Part shown: positions 8,924 to 17,878 of the stretch, in pieces | How the letters are laid out: each line of letters opens with the position of its first letter | Numbering within the stretch: the first letter of the stretch is position 1 | Assembly (NCBI RefSeq): GCF_004345645.1 | Contig: NZ_SLWS01000006.1 | Coordinates: 1 to 64,000 of the forward strand | Reading direction: 5' to 3' | DNA from: Actinocrispum wychmicini | Lineage (GTDB): Bacteria; Actinomycetota; Actinomycetes; Mycobacteriales; Pseudonocardiaceae | Length of the DNA: 64,000 nucleotides | Notes under the pieces: generated by a model | Told to the model about the DNA's origin: nothing | Databases searched by the model: none | Seen by the model: the letters and a program-made list of their open reading frames with translations, nothing else | Program-made: the position numbers and the translations under genes

Positions 8924-9772
8924 GTGGTACGTATCGATCCGTCCAACAACGACCAGTTGAAGTCCTGGGACGGCGCGAGCGGCGACCTGTGGGTGCGGCG
9001 GGCCGAGCGGCTCGACCGCGGGGTCGCCGGCTACTGGGACAGGCTTTTCGACGCCGCCGCGATCAAGCCGGACGAACATGTGCTGGACATCGGCTGCGGC
9101 AGCGGGATCACGACCCGGGAGGCGGCCAGGCGGGCGTCGAGCGGGACCGCGCTCGGTGTCGACCTGTCGTCGCAGATGATCGACCTGGCCCGGCGGCGGA
9201 CCGCCGAGGAGGGGTTGGCGAACGTCACGTTCGAGCAGGTCGACGCCCAGGTCCACAGTTTCCCGGACGCCCGGTTCGACCTGGTCGTGAGCCGCAACGG
9301 CGTGATGTTCTTCGGCGACCGGCAGGCCGCCTTCACGAACATCGCTCGGGCCACGCGGCCGGGCGGGCGGTTGGTGCTGATGGTGTGGGGGCCGTACGAC
9401 GACAACGAGTGGATCCGGACGTTCCGCGACGTGCTGTCCGGCGGCAAACTCCCGCCGATCCCGTCGCACGGGCCGACCCCGTTCTCGCTGAGCGACCCCG
9501 GCACGGTCACGGACCTGCTCACGTCGGCCGGGTTCACCGAGGTCACTGTGACCGGGATGACCGCGCCGATGTACTACGGCGAGGACGTCGAAGACGCCGC
9601 CGACTACCTGCTCGACCACTACAGCGGGTTCATGACGGACCTGGACGACGAGGGCAGGGCCAAGGCCGCCGCGGACCTGCGGGCGGACCTGGCGAACCGG
9701 CTGACCGACGAAGGAGTGGTCTACCGCTCGTCCGCGTGGCTCGTCCAGGCGCGCCGGCCCGGTCAGGAATAG
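8924..9772 (+). CDS. Class I SAM-dependent methyltransferase
   Basis: The 282-residue protein has the SAM-binding motif I VLDIGCGSGITTREAA near residue 48 and motif II VDLSSQMIDLARRR. It ends in a Rossmann fold with a C-terminal helical cap typical of ubiE/Methyltransf_11-type enzymes. The acceptor is unknown. The gene starts at GTG 8924 shortly after the symporter gene and is convergent with the decarboxylase gene, overlapping it by 10 bases. Confidence 0.9.
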   Translation: MVRIDPSNNDQLKSWDGASGDLWVRRAERLDRGVAGYWDRLFDAAAIKPDEHVLDIGCGSGITTREAARRASSGTALGVDLSSQMIDLARRRTAEEGLANVTFEQVDAQVHSFPDARFDLVVSRNGVMFFGDRQAAFTNIARATRPGGRLVLMVWGPYDDNEWIRTFRDVLSGGKLPPIPSHGPTPFSLSDPGTVTDLLTSAGFTEVTVTGMTAPMYYGEDVEDAADYLLDHYSGFMTDLDDEGRAKAAADLRADLANRLTDEGVVYRSSAWLVQARRPGQE

Positions 9773-11112
9773 AGCCGGCCGAGGAACTCGATCAGCAGCC
9801 GCTCCCGCAGCTTCGCGGGAGCGGCTTCGAGCAACGTGTTCACCGCGGCCATCCCGGCGGACATGTCGACCGCCCCCATCAACGCGTCGAACTGTTCCGC
9901 GGTCAGGGTTTCCGGATCCAGACCATCCAGAATGGACGTGTCGACGGCGACCGGCGCGGTGTCCGCCAGCGACTCCCGCAAGGCGTCCAGGAACAGGTTT
10001 TCGTTGCCGTGGTTGGCCGCAGTCACGGTCAGGTGCAGGTTCGTCGGGGAGTTCTGGAACGCGAACTGGGGCTGCACGTACCAGCCACGCGCCCGCATCT
10101 TGTCGGCGAGCGCGAACGGGTCCACATCCGGTGAGGTGACTGCGAGCAGCGTGGACACCGGGTCGCCGAGGACCCGCAGGCCGAGGTCGTCGATGCCGAT
10201 CCGCAACGCCCGGACGGCACACAAGGTGCGCCGGGCCAACTCCAGGTATCCCTCGTCGCCGACGTGCCGCAGGACCGCCCACGCCGCCGCGATCGGGCCG
10301 CCGGAGCGCGTCGACTGCATGGTCGAGTTGAGCATCGTGTAGCCGGGCCATGCCGCGCTCGCGAAATACTGCGTACGACGGAGTTCCGAGGAGGCGTGCA
10401 GCAACACCGATGTCCCTTTTGGACAGTACGCGTACTTGTGCAGGTCGACCGAGATGCTCGTGACACCGGGTACGGTGAAGTCGAACGGCTCGAACTCCAC
10501 GCCGAGCCGGCCGAAGTACGGCAGCACCCAACCGCCGATGCACGCGTCGACGTGACATCGGATGCCACGGTCACCTGCGATGGCCGCGATGTCCGTCACG
10601 GGGTCGACGACGCCGTGTGCGTACGAGGGCGCGCTCGCGACGACCAACACCGTGTCGTCGTCGATGGCCGCCCGGACGTCGGCGGGGTCGACGCGGAAGT
10701 CGGCGCCGACCGGCACCGGAATCGTTCGAATCCCGAAGTAGTGCGCGGCTTTGTGGAACGCGGCGTGCGCGGTCACCGGGAGCACAATGGACGGTCGCTC
10801 AGCGTCGCCGCGGGCGGCGAGGACCGCGAGCATGCACGACTCGGTGCCGCCCGAGGTGACCTGGCCGACGCCGCCGTTCAGCAGCCGCGCGGCGGTCCCG
10901 ACGATCTCGTTCTCCATCCGCAGCAGGCTGGGGAACGCGGTCGGGTCAAGGCCGTTGGTCGACGAGGCCAACGCGTGCGCCCGCGCGGCGAGGTCGTCGA
11001 GTTCGTCCAGCCCGCTGTCGTAGACGTACGCCATCGTGCGGCCGCCGTGGGTGGGCAGGTCGTGCTCACGCAACTTCCTGAGCTCGGTCAGCACCTGATC
11101 CACTGGTATCAC
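9763..11112 (-). CDS. PLP-dependent decarboxylase / sphingosine-phosphate-lyase-like enzyme
   Basis: The 449-residue fold-type I PLP enzyme has the Schiff-base lysine Lys226 in SVDLHKYAYCPKG, the cofactor-stacking His120 region, Asp189 in HVDACIGGW, and the phosphate loop TSGGTESCMLAV. The HKYAYCPKG form is closer to sphingosine-1-phosphate lyases and related decarboxylases than to classic glutamate decarboxylase. The substrate is unknown. Its GTG start lies 47 bases inside the end of the MFS gene, so the two are probably one transcript; a GTG at 11103 is also possible. Confidence 0.88.
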   Translation of the reverse strand: MIPVDQVLTELRKLREHDLPTHGGRTMAYVYDSGLDELDDLAARAHALASSTNGLDPTAFPSLLRMENEIVGTAARLLNGGVGQVTSGGTESCMLAVLAARGDAERPSIVLPVTAHAAFHKAAHYFGIRTIPVPVGADFRVDPADVRAAIDDDTVLVVASAPSYAHGVVDPVTDIAAIAGDRGIRCHVDACIGGWVLPYFGRLGVEFEPFDFTVPGVTSISVDLHKYAYCPKGTSVLLHASSELRRTQYFASAAWPGYTMLNSTMQSTRSGGPIAAAWAVLRHVGDEGYLELARRTLCAVRALRIGIDDLGLRVLGDPVSTLLAVTSPDVDPFALADKMRARGWYVQPQFAFQNSPTNLHLTVTAANHGNENLFLDALRESLADTAPVAVDTSILDGLDPETLTAEQFDALMGAVDMSAGMAAVNTLLEAAPAKLRERLLIEFLGRLYS

Positions 11113-12373
11113 GTGCGGCCTCCAGTTTCCTGTTCAGCAATGGCACCGCGGCCAAGGCGAACAGTGCAGGCACAATCGTGAACCCGAGCAGTGCGGCGAC
11201 GACCGCGCTCTCCGGCTGGACCGCGGACCCGTCCGTACTGGACACGTATCCGCCAGCGGCGAGAACCAGACCGTACACCCCTGGGCCGAGCGCCAGTGCC
11301 AGGGTCTCTCCCGCGGTCCACACCCCGGCGAACAGCCCGGCGCGGCGCGCGCCGGTGCGCTCTTCCTCCTCGGTGGTGACGTCCGCGAGCATCGCGAAGG
11401 GGAACACCTGGATGCCGGAGTACCCGACGCCGGTGATCCCGGCGAACAGGATGACCGCCCAGAGCGGGGCCACCCGCGCCAGGACCGAAACGGTCAGCGC
11501 GCCCGCGAAGATCAGCGTGGCGACGAGGTAGCCGACCCGTTTACCGTGCCGGGCCGCGAGTCGTTGCCAGAACGGCATCACGATCATCGCGGGCGCGACG
11601 AACGCCACGAACAGCAACGGCTGCAGGCTCTTGTTCCCCAGCACGACCCGTGACATGTACTCGACACCGGCCAGGACCGTGCCGACGCCGATGGCCTGGA
11701 GGACGGACGCGGTCAGCAGGCGACGGAAGCGCGGCGAGTCACGGACCGCCCGCACCAGCGCGCCGAACCCGGCTCCTGTGTCGGCCTGGGTCTGGAAAGT
11801 CACCCCTCGGGTGCCGACGAACACCGCGATCGTGCCGAGCATGATCAACACGCCGACAGCGATACCCATGACCTGGTAGCCGCCGGTCGCGTCCCGCAAC
11901 GCCGGCGCGCCGGCACCGCAGATGAGGATGGTCAACGCGAGGACCGCCATCCGCCACGTCATGAGCCGCGTTCGTTCGTGGTAGTCGGTGGTCAACTCGG
12001 CCAGCATCGCCACGTACGGCACCTGGTAGAACGCGTACGCCGTGGCGCACAGCAGGAACACGACCTCCACGTACCCCGCGCCCGCCGCGGGGAACGCGAA
12101 CAGCAGCGCGAACAGGACGCCCACGATCAGGCCGCCGCGGAGAATGAACGGGCGGCGCGGGCCGGCCCGGTCGCTGATCCGGCCGGCGACGGGGTTGAGG
12201 AGCACGTCCCATGCCTTCGGGAACAGCACGAGCAGCCCCGCGGTGGCGGCGGGAATGCCGAGGGTGTCGGTGAGATACGGGAGGAGCAGCAGACCGGGCA
12301 CAGTGCCGAAAGCTCCCGTGACCAAGGACCCGGTGCTGTAGCCCGCTCGCCGGGCGCGCGTGACGGGAGCCAT
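11066..12373 (-). CDS. MFS transporter, GPH/MFS_2-like
   Basis: The 435-residue protein has about 12 membrane helices. FPKAWDVLLNPVAGRISDR, with LTDTLGIPA just before, is the loop pattern of glycoside-pentoside-hexuronide:cation symporters and MFS_2 relatives. It is first in a two-gene minus unit with the PLP decarboxylase, suggesting that it moves the substrate or product of that enzyme (inference). The ATG start at 12373 faces the divergent flavin-enzyme operon. Confidence 0.87.
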   Translation of the reverse strand: MAPVTRARRAGYSTGSLVTGAFGTVPGLLLLPYLTDTLGIPAATAGLLVLFPKAWDVLLNPVAGRISDRAGPRRPFILRGGLIVGVLFALLFAFPAAGAGYVEVVFLLCATAYAFYQVPYVAMLAELTTDYHERTRLMTWRMAVLALTILICGAGAPALRDATGGYQVMGIAVGVLIMLGTIAVFVGTRGVTFQTQADTGAGFGALVRAVRDSPRFRRLLTASVLQAIGVGTVLAGVEYMSRVVLGNKSLQPLLFVAFVAPAMIVMPFWQRLAARHGKRVGYLVATLIFAGALTVSVLARVAPLWAVILFAGITGVGYSGIQVFPFAMLADVTTEEEERTGARRAGLFAGVWTAGETLALALGPGVYGLVLAAGGYVSSTDGSAVQPESAVVAALLGFTIVPALFALAAVPLLNRKLEAARDTSGSGADRAQEVA

Positions 12374-12473
12374 CGTGTGGATTCCTATTCCGGTGGGGGT
12401 GTAAGTGTCTCAGACCGTGGACCGCGGCGCGGAATGATTGACTGCCGGGGTGGGGGTTTACATGCTCGTGGAC
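12374..12473. promoter_or_regulatory. Divergent promoter region, MFS gene versus flavin-enzyme operon
   Basis: One hundred bases separate the MFS start from the FMN reductase start on the opposite strand. Both transcription units must initiate here. No clear operator or -10/-35 pair was identified. Confidence 0.5.
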
Positions 12474-12944
12474 ATGACCGTTGTCGGGGTAGTCGTCGGC
12501 AATCCGCGGGCCGGGTCCCGCACGCTCCGGGCCGCATTGGCGGTTCGGGACGTCCTGGGCGGCACGGCCGGGCCGGTGATCGACCTGGCCGAGTTCGCCG
12601 GTGAGCTGTTCGACTACGGGAGCGAACGGGTGGCCCAGGCCGTCGAGGACGTCAAGGGGGTGGATGTCCTGGTGGTCGCGTCGCCGACATACAAGGCAAG
12701 CTACACAGGCCTGCTGAAGGCGTTCTTGGACCGGTTCGGCGCCGGGTCGCTGCGGGGTGTCACCGGGTATCCGCTGATGGTCGCCGCCGCCGACAGACAC
12801 GCGTTGGCCGTCGAGGTGCACCTGAAGCCGGTGCTGGCCGAGTTGGGGCTCAGCGTGCCGGGGCCGGGGCTGTTCCTGAACGAGTCCGTCTTCGCCGGGG
12901 ATCTCGCCCAGGAGGTCGCCAAGCTGCTGAAGGAGACGTCGTGA
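12474..12944 (+). CDS. NADPH-dependent FMN reductase-like flavoprotein
   Basis: The 156-residue flavodoxin-like fold has VVVGNPRAGSRT near the N-terminus (FMN phosphate loop) and VVASPTYKASYTGLLKAFLDR, the classic NADPH-dependent FMN reductase signature (SsuE/MsuE type). The ATG at 12474 is chosen because the fold begins at once; starts at 12438 or 12462 would add a short leader. It overlaps the following flavin reductase-like gene by 4 bases (GTGA). It could supply reduced flavin to the neighbouring enzymes. Confidence 0.88.
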   Translation: MTVVGVVVGNPRAGSRTLRAALAVRDVLGGTAGPVIDLAEFAGELFDYGSERVAQAVEDVKGVDVLVVASPTYKASYTGLLKAFLDRFGAGSLRGVTGYPLMVAAADRHALAVEVHLKPVLAELGLSVPGPGLFLNESVFAGDLAQEVAKLLKETS

Positions 12945-13399
12945 GTGAGCAACTCAGGCTGGCGCTGCGGCAGCATCCGGCCGCCGTCACGGTGGTCACC
13001 GCCGCCGGGCCGGTCGGGCTGACGGTCAGCTCGTTCGGGTCGGTGAGCATGCAGCCACCCCTGGTCGGGTTGTGGATCGGGACGGGCGCGTCGGCATACC
13101 CCGCGTTGTCGGTCGCCGACCGGTTCGCGGTGCATCTGCTGCACGCCGACCAGACCAGCCTGGCGGATCTGTTCGCACGGACCAACGCCGACCGGTTCGG
13201 CCGGGACACCCGCTGGGAGTCCGATGTGGACGGTCTGCCGAACCTGTTGGACAGCCCGGTGCGGCTGCGCTGCCGGACCGTGCGCCGGGTCGGTGTGGGC
13301 GACCACATCCTGCTGATCGGCGACCCGGTCGCGATCGAGCACCAGGCGCCGCCGCGGCCGTTGCTCCGGTTTCAGGGAAGGTACACGTCGGTCGCCTGA
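12941..13399 (+). CDS. Flavin reductase-like domain protein
   Basis: The 152-residue protein has the flavin reductase-like (HpaC/FMN-binding split barrel) pattern: PAAVTVVTAAGPVGLTVSSF at the start, then QPPLVGLWIGTGASAYPAL, and GDHILLIGDPV near the end. Members reduce or bind FMN/FAD and often feed reduced flavin to monooxygenases. It is translationally coupled to the FMN reductase gene upstream, and the P450 gene starts on the base after its stop codon. Confidence 0.88.
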   Translation: MSEQLRLALRQHPAAVTVVTAAGPVGLTVSSFGSVSMQPPLVGLWIGTGASAYPALSVADRFAVHLLHADQTSLADLFARTNADRFGRDTRWESDVDGLPNLLDSPVRLRCRTVRRVGVGDHILLIGDPVAIEHQAPPRPLLRFQGRYTSVA

Positions 13400-14704
13400 G
13401 TGGCTGCCCGAAAGGCCGGTCCCGCCGGTCTTGACCCGGGCTATGTTCGCCAGGTGCTGAACTTGGTGAGAGCGTTGGCGCGCAACCGTTTTGACGGTCT
13501 GGTCGAAGCGTACCGACGGCGCGGGCCGGTGTTCCGCCTCGGGCCGTACACCTACCTGCTCGGACCGGACGCCAACCGGTTCGTGATCACCAACCCCGGG
13601 CTGTTCCGCTGGAGCGACGCTTTCGAGCTGCTGAAACCCGTGGTCGGGACCACGTCGATGATCGTCAGTGACGGTGCCGACCACACCCGGCGACGGCGTC
13701 TGGTCCAGCCCGCGTTCCACCACCGGCACGTCAACGAGTACCTGGCGATCCTGGCCGCCGACTCGGACCGGATGATCGACGGCTGGGAGTCCGGCCGGGA
13801 ACTGGACCTCTACGGGGAGTTTCGGCGCGCCCTGCGGCGGATGAACGTTCAGTCGTTGTTCGGCGCCAGGATCGGCGCGCGGGCGGACGAGTTCGGCGAG
13901 CAGCTGGAGCCGATGATGACGCTCATCGACCGGCTGCCGGCCGTGGTGAACACGCACCGGCGGTTCAGGACACCGTCGTGGCGCCGGGCGATGGCCGGGA
14001 AGGAAGCCACCGACCAGCAAATTCTCGCGGAGATCAGGCGACTGCGGAACACCGGCGACGAGGACGGGCGGGTGCTCGGCGCGCTGGTCGCCAGCGATCT
14101 CAGCGACGTGGAGATCCGGGACCAGGTGATCGGGCTGATCGCGGCCAGCTTCGAGACGACCAGCGCCGCGATGTCGTGGACCGTGCACGCCCTGCTGGCC
14201 AACGAAGGCACCTGGGACACCGCCAAGGCCGAAGTGGACCGCGTCCTGGGCGACCGGGCGCCGACCGCCGAGGACCTGCCCGACCTGGTCTACCTGCGCG
14301 GCGTCATCCAGGAGTCGTTGCGGATGTGGCCGCCGGCCTGGCTGAGCGTGCGGGTGCCCGCCGAGGACTTCACCTTCGAGGGCCACCGGATCAAGGCCGG
14401 CCGGCAGGTGTTCTACAGCCCGTACGTGACCCACCGGCTCGCCGAGATCTGGCCCGAGCCCGACCGGTTCCTGCCGGAACGCTGGGAGACCGCCAAGCCC
14501 GCGCCGCACGAGTTTCTTCCGTTCGGCGGCGGGCCGCACCGCTGCGTCGGGGCGACACTCGCCACCACCGAGCTGACCGTCATGCTGGCCCGGTTGCTCG
14601 CCCGGGTCGGCATCAAGACCGCGCCAGGGCCGGTCGTCCCCAGTGGCGTCACGACCATGCGACCTCGTGGCGGACTGCCGGCGGTGGTGACAAAGAACTC
14701 GTAA
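13400..14704 (+). CDS. Cytochrome P450
   Basis: The 434-residue P450 has the heme loop FGGGPHRCVG with Cys382 as axial ligand, the K-helix ESLR (ExxR), the PERW meander, and an I-helix FETTSAAM motif. It is closer to the eukaryote-like bacterial P450s than to CYP105/107-type secondary-metabolism enzymes. Its GTG start directly abuts the flavin reductase stop, so the two flavin proteins may be connected to its electron supply (inference). P450s normally use ferredoxin or a CPR, and none is encoded here. The substrate is unknown. Confidence 0.93.
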   Translation: MAARKAGPAGLDPGYVRQVLNLVRALARNRFDGLVEAYRRRGPVFRLGPYTYLLGPDANRFVITNPGLFRWSDAFELLKPVVGTTSMIVSDGADHTRRRRLVQPAFHHRHVNEYLAILAADSDRMIDGWESGRELDLYGEFRRALRRMNVQSLFGARIGARADEFGEQLEPMMTLIDRLPAVVNTHRRFRTPSWRRAMAGKEATDQQILAEIRRLRNTGDEDGRVLGALVASDLSDVEIRDQVIGLIAASFETTSAAMSWTVHALLANEGTWDTAKAEVDRVLGDRAPTAEDLPDLVYLRGVIQESLRMWPPAWLSVRVPAEDFTFEGHRIKAGRQVFYSPYVTHRLAEIWPEPDRFLPERWETAKPAPHEFLPFGGGPHRCVGATLATTELTVMLARLLARVGIKTAPGPVVPSGVTTMRPRGGLPAVVTKNS

Positions 14705-14735
14705 GGGGATTTCAGCCGGCGCCGGGTCTGGACCT

Positions 14736-16268
14736 ATGCTGCCGGCTGTGATCGACGCCCTCCCGCAGGCGCCGGAACGCGGCCGAGCGTTCCTGGACGA
14801 CCGCAGACCCCCGACCCCGTGCCTGGTGATAGATCTCGACACGGTGCGGGAAAGCCATACCAGGCTGCGGGAAGCGCTGCCGGAGGCCCGGCTCTACTAC
14901 GCGGTCAAGGCGAATCCCGCGCCGGAGATCGTCAGGCAGCTGGCCCGCGCCGGCGCCGGCTTCGACGTGGCCGGCCGCGAGGAGATCGAACTGTGCCTCG
15001 ACCAGGGCGCGCGCCCGGAGACGATCTCCTACGGCAACACCGTGAAGAAGGCCCGGGACGTGCTGTTCGCGTTCAAGGTCGGGGTGCGCCGGTTCACCTT
15101 CGACAGCGCGGCGGACCTGGCGAACCTGGCCGAGCACGCGCCTGGATCCACGGTGTCGTGCCGGATCCTGGTGGACAGCTCCGGCTCGCGGACACCGTTC
15201 GGCCAGAAGTTCGGATGTGTCCCCGACATGGCCGTCGAACTGCTCGTGCGCGCGGCCGAACTCGGGCTCGACCCGGAGGGTGTCGCGTTTCACGTCGGCT
15301 CCCAGCATCTTGACCCGCACGCATGGGACGCCGGGATCGCCGCCGCGGCCGAGGTCACCCGCGCGGTCGCCGAACGCGGGGTTTTGTTGCGTGGCCTCAA
15401 CATCGGCGGCGGCCTGCCCGGCAGGTACCGGGACGAGCCGTTGCCGCTTTCGGCGTACGTGTCGGCCATCCGGGAGTCCGTCGGCCGGCACTTCGCGGTG
15501 CCGCCGGACCTGGCGTTCGAGCCGGGCCGGGCACTGGTGGCCGACGCGGGCGTGATCCGCAGCGAGGTCGTCCTGGTGTCCCGGAAGGCCGACACCGACG
15601 AGCGGCGCTGGGTGTACCTGGACATCGGGCGCTACGGCGGGATGGCGGAGACCGAGAACGAGGCGATCGCGTACCGGCTCGCGACCGCCCACGACGGCAC
15701 CCCGGACGGCCCGGCGATCATCGCCGGCCCCACCTGCGACGGCGACGACGTGCTGTACCAACGAACCCCGTACCGGCTGCCGCTGGCGTTGCGAGCCGGT
15801 GACTACGTGGACATCCTCAGCACCGGCGCCTATACGCAGAGCTACTCCTCGGTGTCGTTCAACGGCTTCCCGCCGCTGAAGACGTACTTCGTCGGCGGTG
15901 AACCCGACGAGGTCGGCGAGTTCGCCGGACGGCACGTGCTCGCCGAGTTCTCCGGCGTCTCGCCGAAGTTGCTGAACGACGCGGCCTTCCTGTGCGAAAG
16001 CCTGGAACGAGCGCTCGACAAGGCCGGCGCGACCGTGTGCGACATGACGTTCAAACAGTTCGAACCGCAGGGTGTGACGGTGCTCGCACTGCTGTCCGAG
16101 TCGCACGCTTCGATCCACTCGTACCCGGAACGCGGCTCGGTGTTCGTGGACGTCTTCACGTGCGGCCGGCGTGCGGACCCGGAGCTCGCCGTGCAACTGT
16201 TGCGGGACATGCTCGGGGCGAGTGTGGCAATCACCAACACGATCCACAGAGGACAGGAAGACCGTTGA
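14736..16268 (+). CDS. Bifunctional ornithine/diamino-acid decarboxylase - S-adenosylmethionine decarboxylase fusion
   Basis: The 510-residue protein joins two polyamine enzymes. Residues about 25-395 are a fold-type III PLP decarboxylase: Lys58 in YYAVKANP, HVGSQ at 187-191, GGGLPGR at 224-230, and catalytic Cys334 in GPTCDGDD. Residues about 400-510 are a SpeD proenzyme: cleavage site Glu455-Ser456 in SESHASIHSYPE (Ser456 becomes pyruvoyl), His461, and Cys476 in DVFTCG. Putrescine and decarboxylated AdoMet, the two substrates of spermidine synthase, would thus come from one chain. The following gene is such a synthase. The order is reversed relative to the Plasmodium AdoMetDC/ODC fusion. 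Confidence 0.92.
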   Translation: MLPAVIDALPQAPERGRAFLDDRRPPTPCLVIDLDTVRESHTRLREALPEARLYYAVKANPAPEIVRQLARAGAGFDVAGREEIELCLDQGARPETISYGNTVKKARDVLFAFKVGVRRFTFDSAADLANLAEHAPGSTVSCRILVDSSGSRTPFGQKFGCVPDMAVELLVRAAELGLDPEGVAFHVGSQHLDPHAWDAGIAAAAEVTRAVAERGVLLRGLNIGGGLPGRYRDEPLPLSAYVSAIRESVGRHFAVPPDLAFEPGRALVADAGVIRSEVVLVSRKADTDERRWVYLDIGRYGGMAETENEAIAYRLATAHDGTPDGPAIIAGPTCDGDDVLYQRTPYRLPLALRAGDYVDILSTGAYTQSYSSVSFNGFPPLKTYFVGGEPDEVGEFAGRHVLAEFSGVSPKLLNDAAFLCESLERALDKAGATVCDMTFKQFEPQGVTVLALLSESHASIHSYPERGSVFVDVFTCGRRADPELAVQLLRDMLGASVAITNTIHRGQEDR

Positions 16269-17131
16269 ACATCGAAGAGCCGGTCGGCGCCGGCCTGACC
16301 CGCGTGTGGCAGGTCTCGGACGTGATCGCCGACACCCACACCGAGTACCAGCACGTGGTGATCGGCAAGACCGCCCAGGGCGTCTCGCTGTTCTGCGACA
16401 ACGAACGGCAGAGCACCGAGGACAGCCAACTCGTCTACCACGAGGCCCTGCTCGTGCCGGCCCTCCTGCTGGCCGCGTGGGTGGACCGGGTGCTGGTGGT
16501 CGGGTCCAGCGAGGGCGTGGTCAGCCAGATCTCGGTGGCCGCGGGCGCCTCGGTCGTCGACCACGTGGACATCGACACCCAGGCCGTGAAGTTGTGCGCA
16601 CAGCACCTGCCGTACGGCTACACGACCGACGAACTGGCCCAGGCGGAACGCGGCGAAGGCCCGATCCGGGTGCACTACACCGACGGTTGGGAGTTCATCC
16701 GCACCGCCACTGAGAAGTACGACATCGTCCTGGTCGACCTGCCGGACGAGCAGGATGGCACCGACGCCCAGCACAACCGCTTGTACGGCACCGAGTTCCT
16801 TCAGCTGTGCAAGGGTTTGCTCGCACCGGGCGGAGTGGTCGCGTACCAGGGTGGCTGCCCGACGCTGTGGCGCAACTCGACGCTGGTGAAATGCTGGCGG
16901 CGGTTCGAGGACACGTTCACGACCCCGGTGTACTTTGGCTCGGACGAGCACGAGTGGGCGTTCTTCTTCGGCGCCGAAGACCTGCTTGCAGGGTCGAGCA
17001 TCGGCACAGTGCTGGAATCACCGCTGGAGACCATGGTCGCGCGCCTGGAAACGCTGCCGTACCGCCCGGAGACGATCGACGCGCTGACCCTGCGCGGCTC
17101 GACAGTGCCGCCGATCAGCCTGCGGAGGTGA
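16265..17131 (+). CDS. speE: Spermidine synthase-like aminopropyltransferase
   Basis: The 288-residue protein starts at TTG 16265, overlapping the fusion gene stop. Spermidine-synthase landmarks are TEYQHVVIG, STEDSQLVYHEALL, VDHVDID and an acidic loop VDLPDE. The usual glycine-rich GGGDG motif reads GSSEG, and the DxxDP loop is altered, so specificity may differ from plain spermidine synthase. Its position after a putrescine- and dcAdoMet-producing fusion strongly supports polyamine synthesis. It converges with the DUF3817 gene, overlapping by 17 bases. Confidence 0.87.
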   Translation: MNIEEPVGAGLTRVWQVSDVIADTHTEYQHVVIGKTAQGVSLFCDNERQSTEDSQLVYHEALLVPALLLAAWVDRVLVVGSSEGVVSQISVAAGASVVDHVDIDTQAVKLCAQHLPYGYTTDELAQAERGEGPIRVHYTDGWEFIRTATEKYDIVLVDLPDEQDGTDAQHNRLYGTEFLQLCKGLLAPGGVVAYQGGCPTLWRNSTLVKCWRRFEDTFTTPVYFGSDEHEWAFFFGAEDLLAGSSIGTVLESPLETMVARLETLPYRPETIDALTLRGSTVPPISLRR

Positions 17132-17465
17132 CCTTCGGGGCCAACTCGTGGGTGACCTTCCGTTCGGCGACGAAGGACACGAACGGGACCATGCCGGCGA
17201 GCAGGATCAGCCCGGTCTTCACGATCGGCCAGCGGACCTTCAGGCCGAGGTCGACCGTGATGACCAGGTACACGACGTAGAGGAACCCGTGCGCCGGGGC
17301 GACGATGGCGACGAACTGCTTCTGCTGGAAGCCGTACTCCAGGATCATCCCGGCGCACAGGGCGAGCAGACCCACGCCGACGATGTACGCGAACACCCGG
17401 TAGCGGGTGAGCGCGCCCTTCAGGCCGGGGCTTACGTCGTTGATCACAGGTTCTGGGGCGGTCAT
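17115..17465 (-). CDS. DUF3817 integral membrane protein
   Basis: The 116-residue protein has about three membrane helices and the DUF3817 pattern: RYRVFAYIVGVGLLALC at the start, PAHGFLYVVYLVITVDL, and a C-terminal GMVPFVSFVAERKV. The ATG at 17465 is shared with the stop of the upstream gene (ATGA), so the pair is coupled. Function is unknown; the family is common in actinobacteria. Confidence 0.9.
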   Translation of the reverse strand: MTAPEPVINDVSPGLKGALTRYRVFAYIVGVGLLALCAGMILEYGFQQKQFVAIVAPAHGFLYVVYLVITVDLGLKVRWPIVKTGLILLAGMVPFVSFVAERKVTHELAPKVTSAG

Positions 17466-17815
17466 CAGGTGGCGTCCTTCGCGTTCAGCTCGGCCAGGTA
17501 CCGGTTGTACGCGGCCAACTCGTCGTCGTCCTCGTGCGCCACGGGTGGTGGTTGCGGCCGTCGCGGCGGCGGCGCGGGTTCCGCCCGAACCTGCTCCGCC
17601 TGCCGCTCCTTGAGTCGTTTGACCCGCCAGACCATGAACGCCGGGAACAGCCCGAACAGGGGCCACTGCAGCACGTATCCGAGGTTCTGCCAGGTGCCGC
17701 TCGCGGACTCGTACCGGTTCCACTGCCACCACGCGAGCGCACAGGCACCGAGCAGGCTGACGACACAGGTCGCCACAATCAGCCACCTGCGAGCCATTGC
17801 CCGGTCGCCGCGCAC
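17465..17815 (-). CDS. Small membrane protein with charged tail, unknown function
   Basis: The 116-residue protein has two membrane helices (LIVATCVVSLLGACALAWW and about residues 45-62) and a Pro-rich, acidic cytoplasmic tail ending AAYNRYLAELNAKDAT. The tail sequence LAAYNRYLAELN occurs in a family of conserved actinobacterial proteins encoded beside DUF3817 genes. The start at 17815 or ATG 17797 (MARRWL) is possible. Function unknown. Confidence 0.8.
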   Translation of the reverse strand: MRGDRAMARRWLIVATCVVSLLGACALAWWQWNRYESASGTWQNLGYVLQWPLFGLFPAFMVWRVKRLKERQAEQVRAEPAPPPRRPQPPPVAHEDDDELAAYNRYLAELNAKDAT

Positions 17816-17878
17816 GGCCTGACGCTAACACCAGGGTGCTGAGTGACACCGGTCACCCAGCGACGAGACCGTGTTCGT

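Noticed and set aside
6880..8949. A 689-residue frame antisense to the symporter genes
   Set aside because: Composition is His/Gln/Arg-heavy with no family match, while the plus strand has clear DUF485 and SSS motifs.
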